Assembly (NCBI GenBank): GCA_002281575.1
Contig: NCGN01000010.1
Span: forward strand, 1-64,000
Reading direction: 5' to 3'
DNA: 64,000 bases
From: Sphingobacteriia bacterium 28-36-52
GTDB taxonomy: Bacteria; Bacteroidota; Bacteroidia; Chitinophagales; Chitinophagaceae
The translations under genes and the position numbers were made by a program. Below the pieces are notes generated by a model, which was not told the DNA's origin, did no database searches, and was given only the letters and a program-made list of their open reading frames with translations. Each line of letters opens with the position of its first letter. Positions within the stretch are counted from its first letter, which is position 1. Positions 44,583-54,658 of this stretch are shown piece by piece.

Positions 44583-44615
44583 AAGCCCCGGACTAGAAAC
44601 AGTACCGGGGCTTTT
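44583..44615. terminator. Bidirectional terminator between the M28 gene and susD
   Basis: AAGCCCCGG/CCGGGGCTT with an inner ACT/AGT pairing, flanked by A on the left and TTTT on the right. It serves both convergent genes. Confidence 0.88.
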
Positions 44616-44653
44616 AATTGCAAACAATCGTGACTCTTTAACTAGCAAAATAT

Positions 44654-46078
44654 TTATTTTACCAACCACATTAAACCATAGTTCTCATCCTTTCCACCTA
44701 ATGCAGTAACAGCAGCTGCATAGTTAACGGGATTTAAAGAAGCCTCGGTTGGTGAATAACCTAAACGCATTGGAATTCCTCTTGAATCTACTGCATCAAC
44801 AGCAGGAGTTAATACAGGGAAACCAGTTCTGCGCCAGTCTTTCCAAGCTTCATAACTAGCTAAATAATTGTGTACCCATTTTTCGGTCATGATTTTCTTA
44901 TGCCCATCTACTGCAGAATAAGCAATCTCTGGTAATGCTGTATAAGTATCATACTTTGCTTGATTAAATACACCGTACATTTCCCAAGAAGCTTTAATAG
45001 CGGCTTTGTATTTTGCCTCTGCTTCTACGTCGCCACCTGCTACATAGCCTAGCTTAGCAGCTTCTGCCTGCATAAACAAAACCTGTGCATAATTATGCAA
45101 AGTAAGTGGAGAATTTTGGCCTCTGAAAGCAGTTCCAATTCTGCTGAAGGCTGCAGGAATATTAACTGCCACATTTCTACCATAAGGTAAGCCTTTGATA
45201 ACACCACCAGCCAAAGTTTCAGCAAATACAGGTAGTCTTGGATCGGCTTTTGGATCCATATAATCGGTCATGGTTTTACTGATAGCATAGTCATTACGAT
45301 TGCTAATAGTATAGTTGTTATACCATGGATTATAGTTATTAGGGTCCCCAGCAATATACTTGTAATTGATATTCTGTGCATTGCTAGTGATTACACCTGC
45401 AGCAAGAGCAGCAGCATATTCGGTTTTACCTTTTGCAATATCTGCTTTTGAAATACGCAATGCCATGACCATTCTGGTGGTATTAGCAAAACGCTTCCAT
45501 GCAGCCATATTGCCATTCAATAAAATATCTCCAACTACAGAAGACTCCGTTTCTTTAATTTGAGCTACTGCTTCAGTAAGCTCTTTAAATAAGGCGGTAT
45601 AAATGTCTTGTTGCTTATCGTACTTAGGCGCATAATTTTTATCTCCTTGTAATGCCTCAGAATAAGGAATATCTCCCCATATATCGGTCATTTGCAAAAA
45701 GTAATAGGCCTTCAAAATACGAGCAACTGCAATTTGGTTACTCTTAGAGCCATTTCCATTAGCAGAAGATGAACCCGCATTGTTATCGTTAATAATGGTT
45801 TGTAAATCATACAATGGCCCTACATACCAACCAGCGAAACTAGAGTTTCTATCGCTATACAAGGAAGATCCAGGATAAGGACCTTCAGATAAATGTTGAA
45901 CATACAAAGAACCTAATCTTGCACTAGTAACATAAGTACTTAATGCTTGTTCTGCATTCGTTAACAATGCTTTGGTAGAAGCCGTAGTTAATTGTGCGGG
46001 AGAAATATTGGTATCGCCAAACTTGTTACAACTTTGTAACGTAGCCAGCAAACCAAAAACGATTAATATTTTTTTCAT
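44654..46078 (-). CDS. SusD/RagB-family nutrient-binding lipoprotein
   Basis: 474 aa. Lipoprotein signal with Cys17 (LLATLQSCNKF). The SusD_2-like fold shows in AYYFLQMTDIWGDIPYSEAL and C-terminal LASYEAWKDWRRTGFPVL. It pairs with the SusC gene immediately upstream (33 bp). The pair binds and imports a large substrate, often oligosaccharide or peptide. No glycosidase gene is adjacent, and the M28 peptidase is on the opposite side, so a peptide substrate is possible (inference). Confidence 0.9.
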   Translation of the reverse strand: MKKILIVFGLLATLQSCNKFGDTNISPAQLTTASTKALLTNAEQALSTYVTSARLGSLYVQHLSEGPYPGSSLYSDRNSSFAGWYVGPLYDLQTIINDNNAGSSSANGNGSKSNQIAVARILKAYYFLQMTDIWGDIPYSEALQGDKNYAPKYDKQQDIYTALFKELTEAVAQIKETESSVVGDILLNGNMAAWKRFANTTRMVMALRISKADIAKGKTEYAAALAAGVITSNAQNINYKYIAGDPNNYNPWYNNYTISNRNDYAISKTMTDYMDPKADPRLPVFAETLAGGVIKGLPYGRNVAVNIPAAFSRIGTAFRGQNSPLTLHNYAQVLFMQAEAAKLGYVAGGDVEAEAKYKAAIKASWEMYGVFNQAKYDTYTALPEIAYSAVDGHKKIMTEKWVHNYLASYEAWKDWRRTGFPVLTPAVDAVDSRGIPMRLGYSPTEASLNPVNYAAAVTALGGKDENYGLMWLVK

Positions 46079-46111
46079 AAAATGTCTTTTTGTTTTTACT
46101 GAATTCGTTTA

Positions 46112-49100
46112 CTAAAATGATGCTCTTAAGTTGATACCAAATTGTCTGGTAGAAGATAACTGACCACCTTCACGATAGAAAGTTTCTAACTCTGATGGAT
46201 CAACACCCCACTTTTTGGTAGTAGCCCAAATTAACCAGGCATTCTGAACCATAAAGCCAATATTAGCAGACTTTACAAATGGAAGCGATTTTAGTGCAGA
46301 ACTTGGAATAGTATATCCAAACCTGATTTCTCTTAATTTAACATAAGAACCATCTAGTAAAACATTACTTGCATCACGCTGACGAGCAGTATACCAATAA
46401 GCTCTTGCAGAAATATATCGGTTGTTTTCTTTACCAGCTAACGCACCATTAGCAAAAATTCCTGGAATACGAATTCCTCCACCTCCAGCATTACCACCTG
46501 CTGTGGTATAAGCTCCAGGGTAATCTCTCCAATCATTGCCTTTATCATTCTTACCAACTGTTTCTTGAGAAAGTCCAGTACCCGAATTAAAGTTTCTGGT
46601 TTCAGAATAGAATAAACCACCGCTTTGGAAATCAATACTGAAAGTAAGATCAAAAGATTTATACTTGAATGCATTAAACATACCACCAGTAAATTTAGGT
46701 AGCACATTTCCTATACGTTGATTGATATCATATTGAGGTTGACCGGTAGCATCAATTAAAGTTTGACCTGTTGCTGGATCAGTTCTCCATTTTCTACCAT
46801 AATAAGTTCCCCATTCGCCTCCTACTCTATGTTCTAAACGAGTATCGTAACGATTGGTTGCATATAAGTAGGTATTAATTCCTGGAGCCAATTCCTTAAT
46901 GCTGTTCTGATTTTTAGCCCAGTTTAAAGTTACATCCCAGCTAAAGTTTCTGGTTTCAATTGGTTTACCACTAAGCGTGATTTCAATACCCTTACTTTGA
47001 ATATTACCTGCATTAATTTGAGCAGTAGAGAATCCACTTGCAGGTGTTACATCTATACCCAAAATTTGATCGGTATTGTTATTTTGGTAATAAGTAACAT
47101 CTAGACCAATTTTCTTGAATAAACGTAATTCAACACCAAACTCATAAGCCTTGGTTAAGGCTGGTTTTATTCCACCACCCTTAAATTGGTTTCCAATAGT
47201 TGCAGATGGATTGGTTCCGTAAAAAGAGCCATTTCCTATTGCTAAATTAAGTGCATGTGCTCCTAAGTCTGAACCTACGCTAGCAAAAGACGCTCTTAAT
47301 TTACCATAAGTAAGCCAGCTGGTTTTAACCAATTCGGTGAAAATAAAGCTGGTGCTTAATGAAGGATATAAATAGGAATTACTTTGAGTAGGCAACGCTG
47401 AAGACCAGTCATTACGCAATGTACCTTCAACAAATAATAAATCTCTCCACCCTATAGAAGCTTTTCCTAATACTGAATTCACTGTTTTCTTTTCATATGA
47501 ACGACCAACACTTGGTCTTGAAATAGATGCAGCAATATCAAAATAATTAGGAGAGCTTAATCCGCCTTGTGTGCCCATTGATAAAGCACTGTAGCTGTTC
47601 TTACGTACGTTACCTCCAATCATTCCATCTACAGAAAAGTCACCAAATTTATTCTTGTACATAATATTGGTTTCAAAATTCATTTCTGAATATCTATTCT
47701 GAGAAATATTAAAATAATCTAGTGTTAAAGCCCCTGTTGGCATTCTACTAGTGTTTTCGGTATTATAAGTATTAGCTCTTACATAAGATTGAATATTTAA
47801 ATGCTTATTGATTTTAATATTCATACCCACGTTTCCAATTAATCTGTTTTCAGCCTGGGTTGCAATTGCTTCATTTACGATAAAGTAAGGATTGTCCCAA
47901 TACTGTGGCCTTCCATAAACTGAGATATCAGCACTTGCATTCGGGTCTCCAATATTCCATGAATTTAAACTACCATCAGGTTCTCTATAGTTTACCATAC
48001 GCTTCATGTCTAATTGACGTTGAAACCATTGGTTAAAATTCTGCGTAATGTTTAATCCATCTAAACGATACCCTTCAGCAGGTTTACCTCTTGTACTATT
48101 GGTAGTATAAGTAAGGTCAGTAGAAATAGTAATGTACTTACCAATATCGAATGAACCATTCAAAGCCAACTGATGTTGATCTCTGTTTGCATTTGGTATC
48201 ATCAAACTTCTGTTTTGATTGGCATAAGTCATTCTTAAATTATAGCCTTCACCACCAGAAGAAAATGCTACTGAATTGTTTTTATTTACACCCGTTCTAA
48301 AAAAGTCTTTCACATTATTTGGCTGTGGAGTTAAAGGAGTTAATTGTCCAAACTCTGAACCAGGGTACCAGCTCCAATAAGCACGGTAATTGTCTCCATT
48401 CATTTTAGGTCCCCAACTTTCATCGGCACCATATTCTAACATACGTTGACCATTGAAAGCAGCCCATGATGCAGGATGTATTGCAGGATTGTATTTAAAC
48501 AAATAAAAACCTTGTGCATCAAAAGATGATCCAGCAGAAGTAAGAGCCGAAGAATATCCACCCGCGTAATCATTTTGGTAAGGAGGCAGTAGTGCCAATT
48601 TTTCAAAAGTTAAACCCAAGTTTACATCTACACTAGTGAACTTTTTGCGGGTTCCTTTTTTGGTAGTAATTACTACTGCACCATTTGCAGCACGTTGACC
48701 ATACAAAGCAGTAGACGCAGGTCCTTTTAATACAGAAACACTTTCAATATTATCCAAAATTACTGCAGACTGATTCGTAATGGTTCCATCTACCACAAAA
48801 ATGGGCGCCTGAGGTCCTAAACCAGTAACCCCACGAATTAAGATATCGGCATTATCAAATGAAGAACTAGGTGAACCTACTAACTGAACACCTGCCACTT
48901 TACCAGCCAAAGAAGTACTGATATCTAAAGACTTGGCAACTGTTAAGTTTTCTCCTTTTACTTCTTGAACTGCGTAACCAAGGGCTTTCTTTTCTCTTTT
49001 AACACCTAGTGCGGTAACCACCACTTCACTAAGGTTATCTACTTCTTCTTTCATTCTTACAGAAGAAGCCTTGTCAGCCGTTAATTCTACCATCCCAAAA

Positions 49101-49324
49101 CCAGTAGCAGTAAACTGCAGGGTTGCATTGGGAGATACCGAAATAGTAAAATTGCCCTCCCCATCGGCACTTACTGCATTTTTGGTGCCTTTCTCTTTAA
49201 CAGTAGCAGAAGGAACGCCTACACCATTGGTGTCTGTAATCCTTCCTTTAACCGTTGTTTTTTGTGCAAAAGTGATATTCGTAAAAAGAATAAAACCCAG
49301 CATTAACAACAAAATTTTTCTCAT
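46112..49324 (-). CDS. SusC/RagA-family TonB-linked outer-membrane protein
   Basis: 1070 aa. Signal peptide (MRKILLLMLGFILFTNITFA), CarboxypepD_reg domain (VKGRITDTNGVGVPSATV), the SusC region VVTALGVKREKKALGYAVQEV, a TonB plug (IRGVTGLGPQAPIFVVDG, SVLKGPASTALYGQRAANG) and a 22-strand barrel ending INLRASF. Full length for SusC. It forms the TonB-dependent pore under the SusD lid. Confidence 0.95.
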   Translation of the reverse strand: MRKILLLMLGFILFTNITFAQKTTVKGRITDTNGVGVPSATVKEKGTKNAVSADGEGNFTISVSPNATLQFTATGFGMVELTADKASSVRMKEEVDNLSEVVVTALGVKREKKALGYAVQEVKGENLTVAKSLDISTSLAGKVAGVQLVGSPSSSFDNADILIRGVTGLGPQAPIFVVDGTITNQSAVILDNIESVSVLKGPASTALYGQRAANGAVVITTKKGTRKKFTSVDVNLGLTFEKLALLPPYQNDYAGGYSSALTSAGSSFDAQGFYLFKYNPAIHPASWAAFNGQRMLEYGADESWGPKMNGDNYRAYWSWYPGSEFGQLTPLTPQPNNVKDFFRTGVNKNNSVAFSSGGEGYNLRMTYANQNRSLMIPNANRDQHQLALNGSFDIGKYITISTDLTYTTNSTRGKPAEGYRLDGLNITQNFNQWFQRQLDMKRMVNYREPDGSLNSWNIGDPNASADISVYGRPQYWDNPYFIVNEAIATQAENRLIGNVGMNIKINKHLNIQSYVRANTYNTENTSRMPTGALTLDYFNISQNRYSEMNFETNIMYKNKFGDFSVDGMIGGNVRKNSYSALSMGTQGGLSSPNYFDIAASISRPSVGRSYEKKTVNSVLGKASIGWRDLLFVEGTLRNDWSSALPTQSNSYLYPSLSTSFIFTELVKTSWLTYGKLRASFASVGSDLGAHALNLAIGNGSFYGTNPSATIGNQFKGGGIKPALTKAYEFGVELRLFKKIGLDVTYYQNNNTDQILGIDVTPASGFSTAQINAGNIQSKGIEITLSGKPIETRNFSWDVTLNWAKNQNSIKELAPGINTYLYATNRYDTRLEHRVGGEWGTYYGRKWRTDPATGQTLIDATGQPQYDINQRIGNVLPKFTGGMFNAFKYKSFDLTFSIDFQSGGLFYSETRNFNSGTGLSQETVGKNDKGNDWRDYPGAYTTAGGNAGGGGIRIPGIFANGALAGKENNRYISARAYWYTARQRDASNVLLDGSYVKLREIRFGYTIPSSALKSLPFVKSANIGFMVQNAWLIWATTKKWGVDPSELETFYREGGQLSSTRQFGINLRASF

Positions 49325-49506
49325 TTGTTTAGGTTTTGGTTAAGAATATTAAGATTTCAATATACCAATTTTTGCATTATTGTTAAAAAATTCTTAAAGG
49401 TTTAAACATTAAAATTCAATTAAACCCAGTAAAATGCCCTTAAAGTCAAGAATATCTCTAAACTTATAACCATAGTCTATATTTTATTCGCTAAAAAACA
49501 ATAAAA

Positions 49507-49533
49507 AAGCCCCGATTGAATCAATCGAGGCTT
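49507..49533. terminator. Terminator after the deoxyhypusine synthase-like gene
   Basis: AAGCC-CGATTGA/TCAATCG-GGCTT with one mismatch and a 1-nt (effectively larger) loop; on the minus strand it follows the gene ending at 49555 and a short T tract lies beyond. The rest of the 230-bp spacer to susC holds nothing else I can name. Confidence 0.75.
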
Positions 49534-49554
49534 ATATTAAATTTATATTTTATA

Positions 49555-50529
49555 CTACCAACCCAACAAATACGCGAAAATTAATGGTACCACAATGGTT
49601 GCATCGCTTTCAACAATATATTTAGGGGTATGGATATCTAATTTACCCCAGGTGATTTTTTCGTTGGGTACAGCTCCAGAATAAGACCCATAAGAAGTAG
49701 TAGAGTCACTAATTTGGCAGAAATAGCTCCAGAAAGGCACATCATGCCATTCTAAATCTTGGTACATCATTGGAACCACACAAATGGGGAAGTCTCCAGC
49801 AATACCACCTCCGATTTGGAAGAACCCTACCCCCTTACCTCCACTGTTTGCGCGATACCATTCTGTTAACCAAACCATGTATTCAATACCACTTTTCATG
49901 GTTGATGCTTTCAATTCTTGTTTAATAATATAAGAAGCAAAAATATTTCCCATGGTACTGTCTTCCCAACCTGGCACTACAATAGGCAAGTTTTTTTCAG
50001 CAGCAGCCAACATCCAACTATTCTTTGGATCAATTTCATAATATTGGGCCAAGTCGCCACTTAACAGCATTTTATACATGAACTCATGAGGAAAATAACG
50101 CTCACCAGCATTGTCTGCATCTTTCCAAACTTTGTAAATATGTTTTTGTAAACGACGGAAGGCTTCTTCTTCAGGAATACAAGTATCGGTTACCCTATTG
50201 TAATGATTCTCTAATAAATCCCATTCTTCCTGCGGACTTAAATCACGATAATTAGGAACACGCTTGTAATGACTATGCGCTACTAAATTCATAATATCCT
50301 CTTCCAAATTGGCACCAGTACAACTGATGATAGCTACTTTATCTTGACGAATCATCTCGGCTAAGCTAATACCTAACTCAGCAGTACTCATGGCACCTGC
50401 CAAACTCACCAACATTTTTCCTCCCTCTAACAAATGGGTTTCATAGCCTTTTGCCGCATCTACTAAAGCAGCTGCGTTGAAATGTCTATAATGATGCTCA
50501 ACAAACTGAGAAACTGGTCCTTTACTCAT
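49555..50529 (-). CDS. Deoxyhypusine synthase-like protein
   Basis: Start set at the ATG at 50529 (MSKGPVSQFVEHHYRHFNA); the frame extends upstream to 50613 but past the promoter. 324 aa. NAD-binding LAGAMSTAELGISLAEMI, SCTGANLEEDIMNLVAH, GWEDSTMGN and the Lys of ITWGKLD, which matches the catalytic lysine of deoxyhypusine synthase. Bacteria lack eIF5A, so the natural acceptor is probably not a protein; related bacterial enzymes are tied to polyamine synthesis. Substrate here unknown. Confidence 0.82.
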   Translation of the reverse strand: MSKGPVSQFVEHHYRHFNAAALVDAAKGYETHLLEGGKMLVSLAGAMSTAELGISLAEMIRQDKVAIISCTGANLEEDIMNLVAHSHYKRVPNYRDLSPQEEWDLLENHYNRVTDTCIPEEEAFRRLQKHIYKVWKDADNAGERYFPHEFMYKMLLSGDLAQYYEIDPKNSWMLAAAEKNLPIVVPGWEDSTMGNIFASYIIKQELKASTMKSGIEYMVWLTEWYRANSGGKGVGFFQIGGGIAGDFPICVVPMMYQDLEWHDVPFWSYFCQISDSTTSYGSYSGAVPNEKITWGKLDIHTPKYIVESDATIVVPLIFAYLLGW

Positions 50530-50549
50530 ATTAATAAAATTTAGAGGGG

Positions 50550-50557
50550 CAAAAGTA
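50550..50557 (-). promoter_or_regulatory. -7 box of the deoxyhypusine synthase-like gene
   Basis: Minus strand TACTTTTG matches TAnnTTTG exactly and places the transcript start about 14 nt before the ATG at 50529. No clear -33 box was found at the usual distance. Confidence 0.45.
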
Positions 50558-50630
50558 AATTTTTTAGCTGGTATGCCTCTCTTAAATTGTAGTAGAATTT
50601 TCGTTACTTGCAAGTCCCCCCAAAAACAAT

Positions 50631-51395
50631 ATGGACCAACAATACTTTAAAGAATATTATCATTTAGAAAGAGTAAACTGGTGGTTTACTGTTAGAAGAA
50701 GGATTCTGAGGGATAGAATCCGCCATATTTTAAAGAACCCCAAGGAAATCCAGTCATTAAATATTGGGGCAGCCACTGGAACCACCTCTGATATGCTCAC
50801 CGAGTTTGGAGAAGTCATGTCGGTGGAATTTGACCAAGAATGTTGCAACTATACCCAAACTTTTTTGAGCACTCCCCTTATTCAGGGATCCATTACCGAA
50901 CTTCCATTTGGTAATAATAGCTATGATTTAGTTTGCGCTTTTGATGTAATAGAACATGTAGAAGACGACACAAAAGCAGTTGCAGAAATGATGCGAGTTT
51001 GCAAACCCGGTGGACATATTGCTATAACCGTTCCAGCTTATGCATTTTTATGGGGAGAGCACGATGTAATTAATCAACACTATAGAAGGTATACCAAAAC
51101 ACAACTGCTTGGATTACTAAAAAATCATCCGGGGAAAATGGTGTATCAAACTTATTTCAATTCCATACTTTTTATACCCATTGCCGCATATCGCTTACTG
51201 GCAAAAGGAATGAGTAAATTAAAGGGGGCTAAAAAAGAGACAGTAGAATCGGACCATGCCATATTTGGTACTGAAGGATTTTTTAATAACTTGTTAGCAG
51301 GAATTTTCTCCATTGATTACTATTTATTGAAATGGGGATGTCAGTTTCCTGCAGGTGTTTCCATTATGGTATTTTTTAAAAAAGAAAGTGAATGA
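50631..51395 (+). CDS. Class I SAM-dependent methyltransferase
   Basis: 254 aa. LNIGAATGTTSDML (SAM loop), SVEFDQECC (acidic end of strand 2), FDVIEHVEDD and MMRVCKPGGHIAITVPAY match Methyltransf_11. The C-terminal about 70 residues are extended with two hydrophobic stretches, as in methyltransferases acting on lipid-linked substrates. First gene of a four-gene operon with 4-bp overlaps to 54269. Confidence 0.83.
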   Translation: MDQQYFKEYYHLERVNWWFTVRRRILRDRIRHILKNPKEIQSLNIGAATGTTSDMLTEFGEVMSVEFDQECCNYTQTFLSTPLIQGSITELPFGNNSYDLVCAFDVIEHVEDDTKAVAEMMRVCKPGGHIAITVPAYAFLWGEHDVINQHYRRYTKTQLLGLLKNHPGKMVYQTYFNSILFIPIAAYRLLAKGMSKLKGAKKETVESDHAIFGTEGFFNNLLAGIFSIDYYLLKWGCQFPAGVSIMVFFKKESE

Positions 51396-52597
51396 GTTCA
51401 AAATTGGAGAAAATCATTTTTCATAAATGGGAAACAGCCAAATTTGGATCAGTTTACCTAATCTATTGCATATGGTTTTTACTGGCTGCTATTGCAGTTG
51501 TATCTGAAATGAGCAGAGGCCTTACAGGGATTGATAATTATTTAATATTTGAAGGAGTATTCAAACACGTAGTACAAGAGAAATACCTGTTTAGCTATTA
51601 TCCAGACGAATACGTTTCATTTAATAATTATGGCCCCGCATTCTCTCTAGTGATTGCGCCTTTTGCTTTACTCCCTACTTATATAGGATGCTTTTTGTGG
51701 GCTATGGCAAATGCAGCTGCATTATTTATTGCACTTAAAATGCTTCCAGTAGAAGAGAAACAAAAAATCATTTTGTACTGGATTATTTTGATTGAAATGA
51801 TGACATCTATTCATAGTGTTCAGTTCAATCCGATGTTTACAGCATTTTTCATATTTACTTTTGTATTCACTTTACGTGGCAAAGATTGGATAGCAACATT
51901 ATTTATTGCATTGGGCATTTTGACTAAATTATATGGGGTTGCAGGATTGGCTTTTTTCTTTTTTTCTAAAAACAAATTGCAGTTTATCCTTTCTTTATTG
52001 GTTTGGTTAACCATTATAGTTGCAGCTCCAATTCTCTATTCTAGTTACGATTATATTGTTCAGAGCTATGAAGATTGGTATTACCAAATCATTAGAAGAA
52101 ACCAGCAAAATATTGATAATTCAAGAACGGCTGGAATGCAGGATATATCAGTTCCAGGAATGATTCGTAGAATATTTAAATATTATGGACCCATTGATTT
52201 CCCCATTATTGCTGCTGCAGGAATATTTTTTGGAATCCCCTTATTAAAAAAACAAAATCAAGAACAGCCCTATTTTAAATTATACTATTTAGCACTGGTA
52301 TTAATTTCTGTGGTCATTTTTAGTTCAGCTGCGGAAAGTCCCACATTTGTGATTGCAGTAACGGGGGCGGCACTTTGGTTTATAACCCAACAACAGCCTA
52401 TTTCATCTGCAGTAAAAGCAACCCTATGGCTGTTATTTTTGTTGACCATATTATCGCCTACCGACATAGTACCACCCTATATTAGAATTAATTTTATACT
52501 AGCCTATTCTTTGAAAGCTTTACCTTGTTTCATCATCTGGTGCTGGATAGTAATCAGGTGTTGGAAAATTCATCTGCCTAAAATTCCTGCAAAATGA
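51392..52597 (+). CDS. Polytopic membrane glycosyltransferase-like protein (GT87/DUF2029 type)
   Basis: 401 aa with about ten membrane segments. A conserved periplasmic loop near the N-terminus (LFSYYPDEYVSFNNYGPAFSLVIAPFALLP) resembles the acidic first loop of GT-C polyprenyl-phosphate-sugar-dependent transferases. Overlaps both neighbours by 4 bp. The next gene makes a polyprenyl-linked sugar, a natural donor for it (inference). Confidence 0.68.
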   Translation: MSSKLEKIIFHKWETAKFGSVYLIYCIWFLLAAIAVVSEMSRGLTGIDNYLIFEGVFKHVVQEKYLFSYYPDEYVSFNNYGPAFSLVIAPFALLPTYIGCFLWAMANAAALFIALKMLPVEEKQKIILYWIILIEMMTSIHSVQFNPMFTAFFIFTFVFTLRGKDWIATLFIALGILTKLYGVAGLAFFFFSKNKLQFILSLLVWLTIIVAAPILYSSYDYIVQSYEDWYYQIIRRNQQNIDNSRTAGMQDISVPGMIRRIFKYYGPIDFPIIAAAGIFFGIPLLKKQNQEQPYFKLYYLALVLISVVIFSSAAESPTFVIAVTGAALWFITQQQPISSAVKATLWLLFLLTILSPTDIVPPYIRINFILAYSLKALPCFIIWCWIVIRCWKIHLPKIPAK

Positions 52598-53517
52598 GCA
52601 AGATGATCGCATTTGTAATACCTGCATGTAATGAGCAATCGAATGTGATTGTGATAGCTAGAGCTATCAATAATATTATGGCTCCCTTGAAGTATGATTA
52701 TCGTATTTTATTTGTAGACGATGGAAGTACAGATGACACATTAGCGGTATTAAAAGCAGAAGCTGCAATCAATACACATATTCAGTTTATTAGTCTTTCT
52801 AGAAACTTTGGTCATCAGAATGCATTAAAAGCGGGTTTAGATTTTGCAGATGGTGACTGTGTTATTATGATGGATGCAGATTTACAACATCCCCCAGATT
52901 TAATTCCCATTTTACTAGAAAAATGGGAAGAGGGAAACGATATTGTTTATACCATTCGAAAGGAACAAACTGATTTGTCATTACTAAAAAGAAAAACCTC
53001 TGCCATATTTTATGACATTATCAATAATATGTCAGATATAGAGTTGGAACAAGGAACAGCCGACTTCAGATTAATGGATCGAAAAGTAGTGGAAGCCTTC
53101 AAACAAATTAGAGAACATGATTTATTTATTAGAGGGTTAGTAAAATGGATGGGCTATAGCCAATCAGGAGTAGCTTATTATCCGGCAGCACGTTTATCGG
53201 GCGAGTCAAAATACACCATCAAAAAAATGGTTAGATTTGCCTTACAGGGTATCACTTCTTTTAGTACTAAGCCTTTGTACATGGCTGCCTATCTTGGATT
53301 TAGTTTTGCTTTTCTTTCGGTTTTATACATTCCATATATCATTTACAGTTTCTATCAAGGACATACTGTTTCAGGCTGGGCATCTATTGTTGCCGCTATT
53401 GCTTTTTTTGGGGGATTACAACTGATGATTTTAGGAATCATTGGTCTTTATTTGGGCAAACTATTTATGCAAAGCAAGAGTAGACCACATTATTTGGTTA
53501 AAGAAACGAATTTGTGA
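52594..53517 (+). CDS. DPM1/ArnC-like polyprenyl-phosphate glycosyltransferase
   Basis: 307 aa. Family 2 domain with IAFVIPACNEQSNV, FVDDGSTDDTLAVL, IMMDADLQHPPDL and the lipid-transferase signature SRNFGHQNALKAG, then two C-terminal membrane helices (about 235-285). It should attach a sugar to undecaprenyl phosphate at the inner membrane. Middle of the four-gene operon. Confidence 0.9.
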   Translation: MSKMIAFVIPACNEQSNVIVIARAINNIMAPLKYDYRILFVDDGSTDDTLAVLKAEAAINTHIQFISLSRNFGHQNALKAGLDFADGDCVIMMDADLQHPPDLIPILLEKWEEGNDIVYTIRKEQTDLSLLKRKTSAIFYDIINNMSDIELEQGTADFRLMDRKVVEAFKQIREHDLFIRGLVKWMGYSQSGVAYYPAARLSGESKYTIKKMVRFALQGITSFSTKPLYMAAYLGFSFAFLSVLYIPYIIYSFYQGHTVSGWASIVAAIAFFGGLQLMILGIIGLYLGKLFMQSKSRPHYLVKETNL

Positions 53518-54269
53518 AAATGAGTAGAAAGGTATTCATGAGTTTTGATGTAGAGGAGTTTGATATGCCTTTAGAATATCAGCATGCTATATCAGTTCAA
53601 GATCAAATGCGAATTGGTATAGAGGGGCTAAATGCAATAACACCCATATTAGAATCGGTACCTTGCACATTATTTACCACAGCCAATTTTGCCAATCATT
53701 TTCCAAAAAGAATCAACCAACTTGCTATATCACATGAAATTGCATCACATACTTTTTATCATACTGCATATACAACCGAAGATTTACTAAAATCTAGGCT
53801 GAGATTAGAAGAAATTACCCAACAAAAAGTAACAGGTTTAAGAATGCCGAGAATGCGTCCGGTATTAATGAAAGATGTATTAGGGGCAGGTTATCAATAT
53901 GACTCTTCTATTAACCCCACTTGGTTACCAGGCAGATATAATAATTTTCATTTGCCAAGAACAGCTTATTACGAAGAGGGAGTCAAGAGAATCCCAGCAT
54001 CGGTAAGCCCTGGCATCCGGATTCCCTTATTTTGGTTGAGTTTCAAGAACATGCCCTATGCATTGTATTTACAATTATGCAAACAAACACTAGCGAAAGA
54101 CGGTTACCTATGTCTCTATTTTCATCCATGGGAATTTACTTCAATTGAACAATTTGGCCTTCCTGGCTATACTAGACGGTGGTGTGGCCCCAAACTAGTG
54201 GAGCGTTTAAATAAACTTGTAACAGATTTATCAAAAGAGGCTGAATTCAGTACTATGAACCAGATGTAG
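53514..54269 (+). CDS. Polysaccharide deacetylase family protein (NodB-like)
   Basis: 251 aa, start GTG at 53514 or ATG at 53520. SFDVEEFDMP holds the catalytic base and metal Asp; ASHTFYHTAY carries the His pair; RMPRMRPVLMKDVLGAGYQYDSS and a late FHPWEF complete the NodB motifs. It deacetylates a lipid- or glycan-linked sugar, probably the product of this operon (inference). Confidence 0.85.
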   Translation: MKMSRKVFMSFDVEEFDMPLEYQHAISVQDQMRIGIEGLNAITPILESVPCTLFTTANFANHFPKRINQLAISHEIASHTFYHTAYTTEDLLKSRLRLEEITQQKVTGLRMPRMRPVLMKDVLGAGYQYDSSINPTWLPGRYNNFHLPRTAYYEEGVKRIPASVSPGIRIPLFWLSFKNMPYALYLQLCKQTLAKDGYLCLYFHPWEFTSIEQFGLPGYTRRWCGPKLVERLNKLVTDLSKEAEFSTMNQM

Positions 54270-54362
54270 CAAATTGAACTTCAATATATTTTAGCTGTCA
54301 TTAACTCAGTAGATTCAAGTTAGTATTCAATGGTACCTTTAAATTTGGTTTACTGAATTTTT

Positions 54363-54382
54363 ATTTAGACATTTGTCTAAAT
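54363..54382. promoter_or_regulatory. Operator palindrome of the sdpR-sdpI unit
   Basis: ATTTAGACATTTGTCTAAAT is a perfect 20-bp palindrome ending 11 bp before the GTG start at 54394. TAAATTTG (54340-54347) upstream matches the -7 box. SdpR-type ArsR repressors bind palindromes at their own promoter, so this is the probable self-operator. Confidence 0.7.
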
Positions 54383-54393
54383 ATCTAAAAATT

Positions 54394-54654
54394 GTGAATA
54401 TTCTGTTTAAAGCATTAAATGATGAAACAAGAAGAGGGATTCTCGAGCTTTTGAAAAAAAAAGATATGAATGCAGGTGAAATAGCAGAGCAATTTAATAT
54501 TTCTAAACCCAGCATCTCTCATCACTTAGACTTGTTAAAACAAGCTGGCTTAGTGGTAGCAAACAAAGAAGGTCAATTTATTCATTATTCAATCAATACA
54601 ACAGTAATGGATGAAATGCTCAAATGGATGATGCAGTTTAAATTAAAAAAATAA
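54394..54654 (+). CDS. SdpR-type ArsR-family autorepressor
   Basis: 86 aa from GTG at 54394 (MNILFKALNDETRRGILELL), which aligns with Bacillus SdpR; a TTG at 54373 lies inside the operator and is rejected. The winged helix contains MNAGEIAEQFNISKPSISHHLDLLKQAGLV and GQFIHYSINTTVMDEM. No ArsR metal-binding cysteines. It precedes SdpI by 4 bp, matching the sdpRI arrangement. Confidence 0.85.
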   Translation: MNILFKALNDETRRGILELLKKKDMNAGEIAEQFNISKPSISHHLDLLKQAGLVVANKEGQFIHYSINTTVMDEMLKWMMQFKLKK

Positions 54655-54658
54655 GGCT

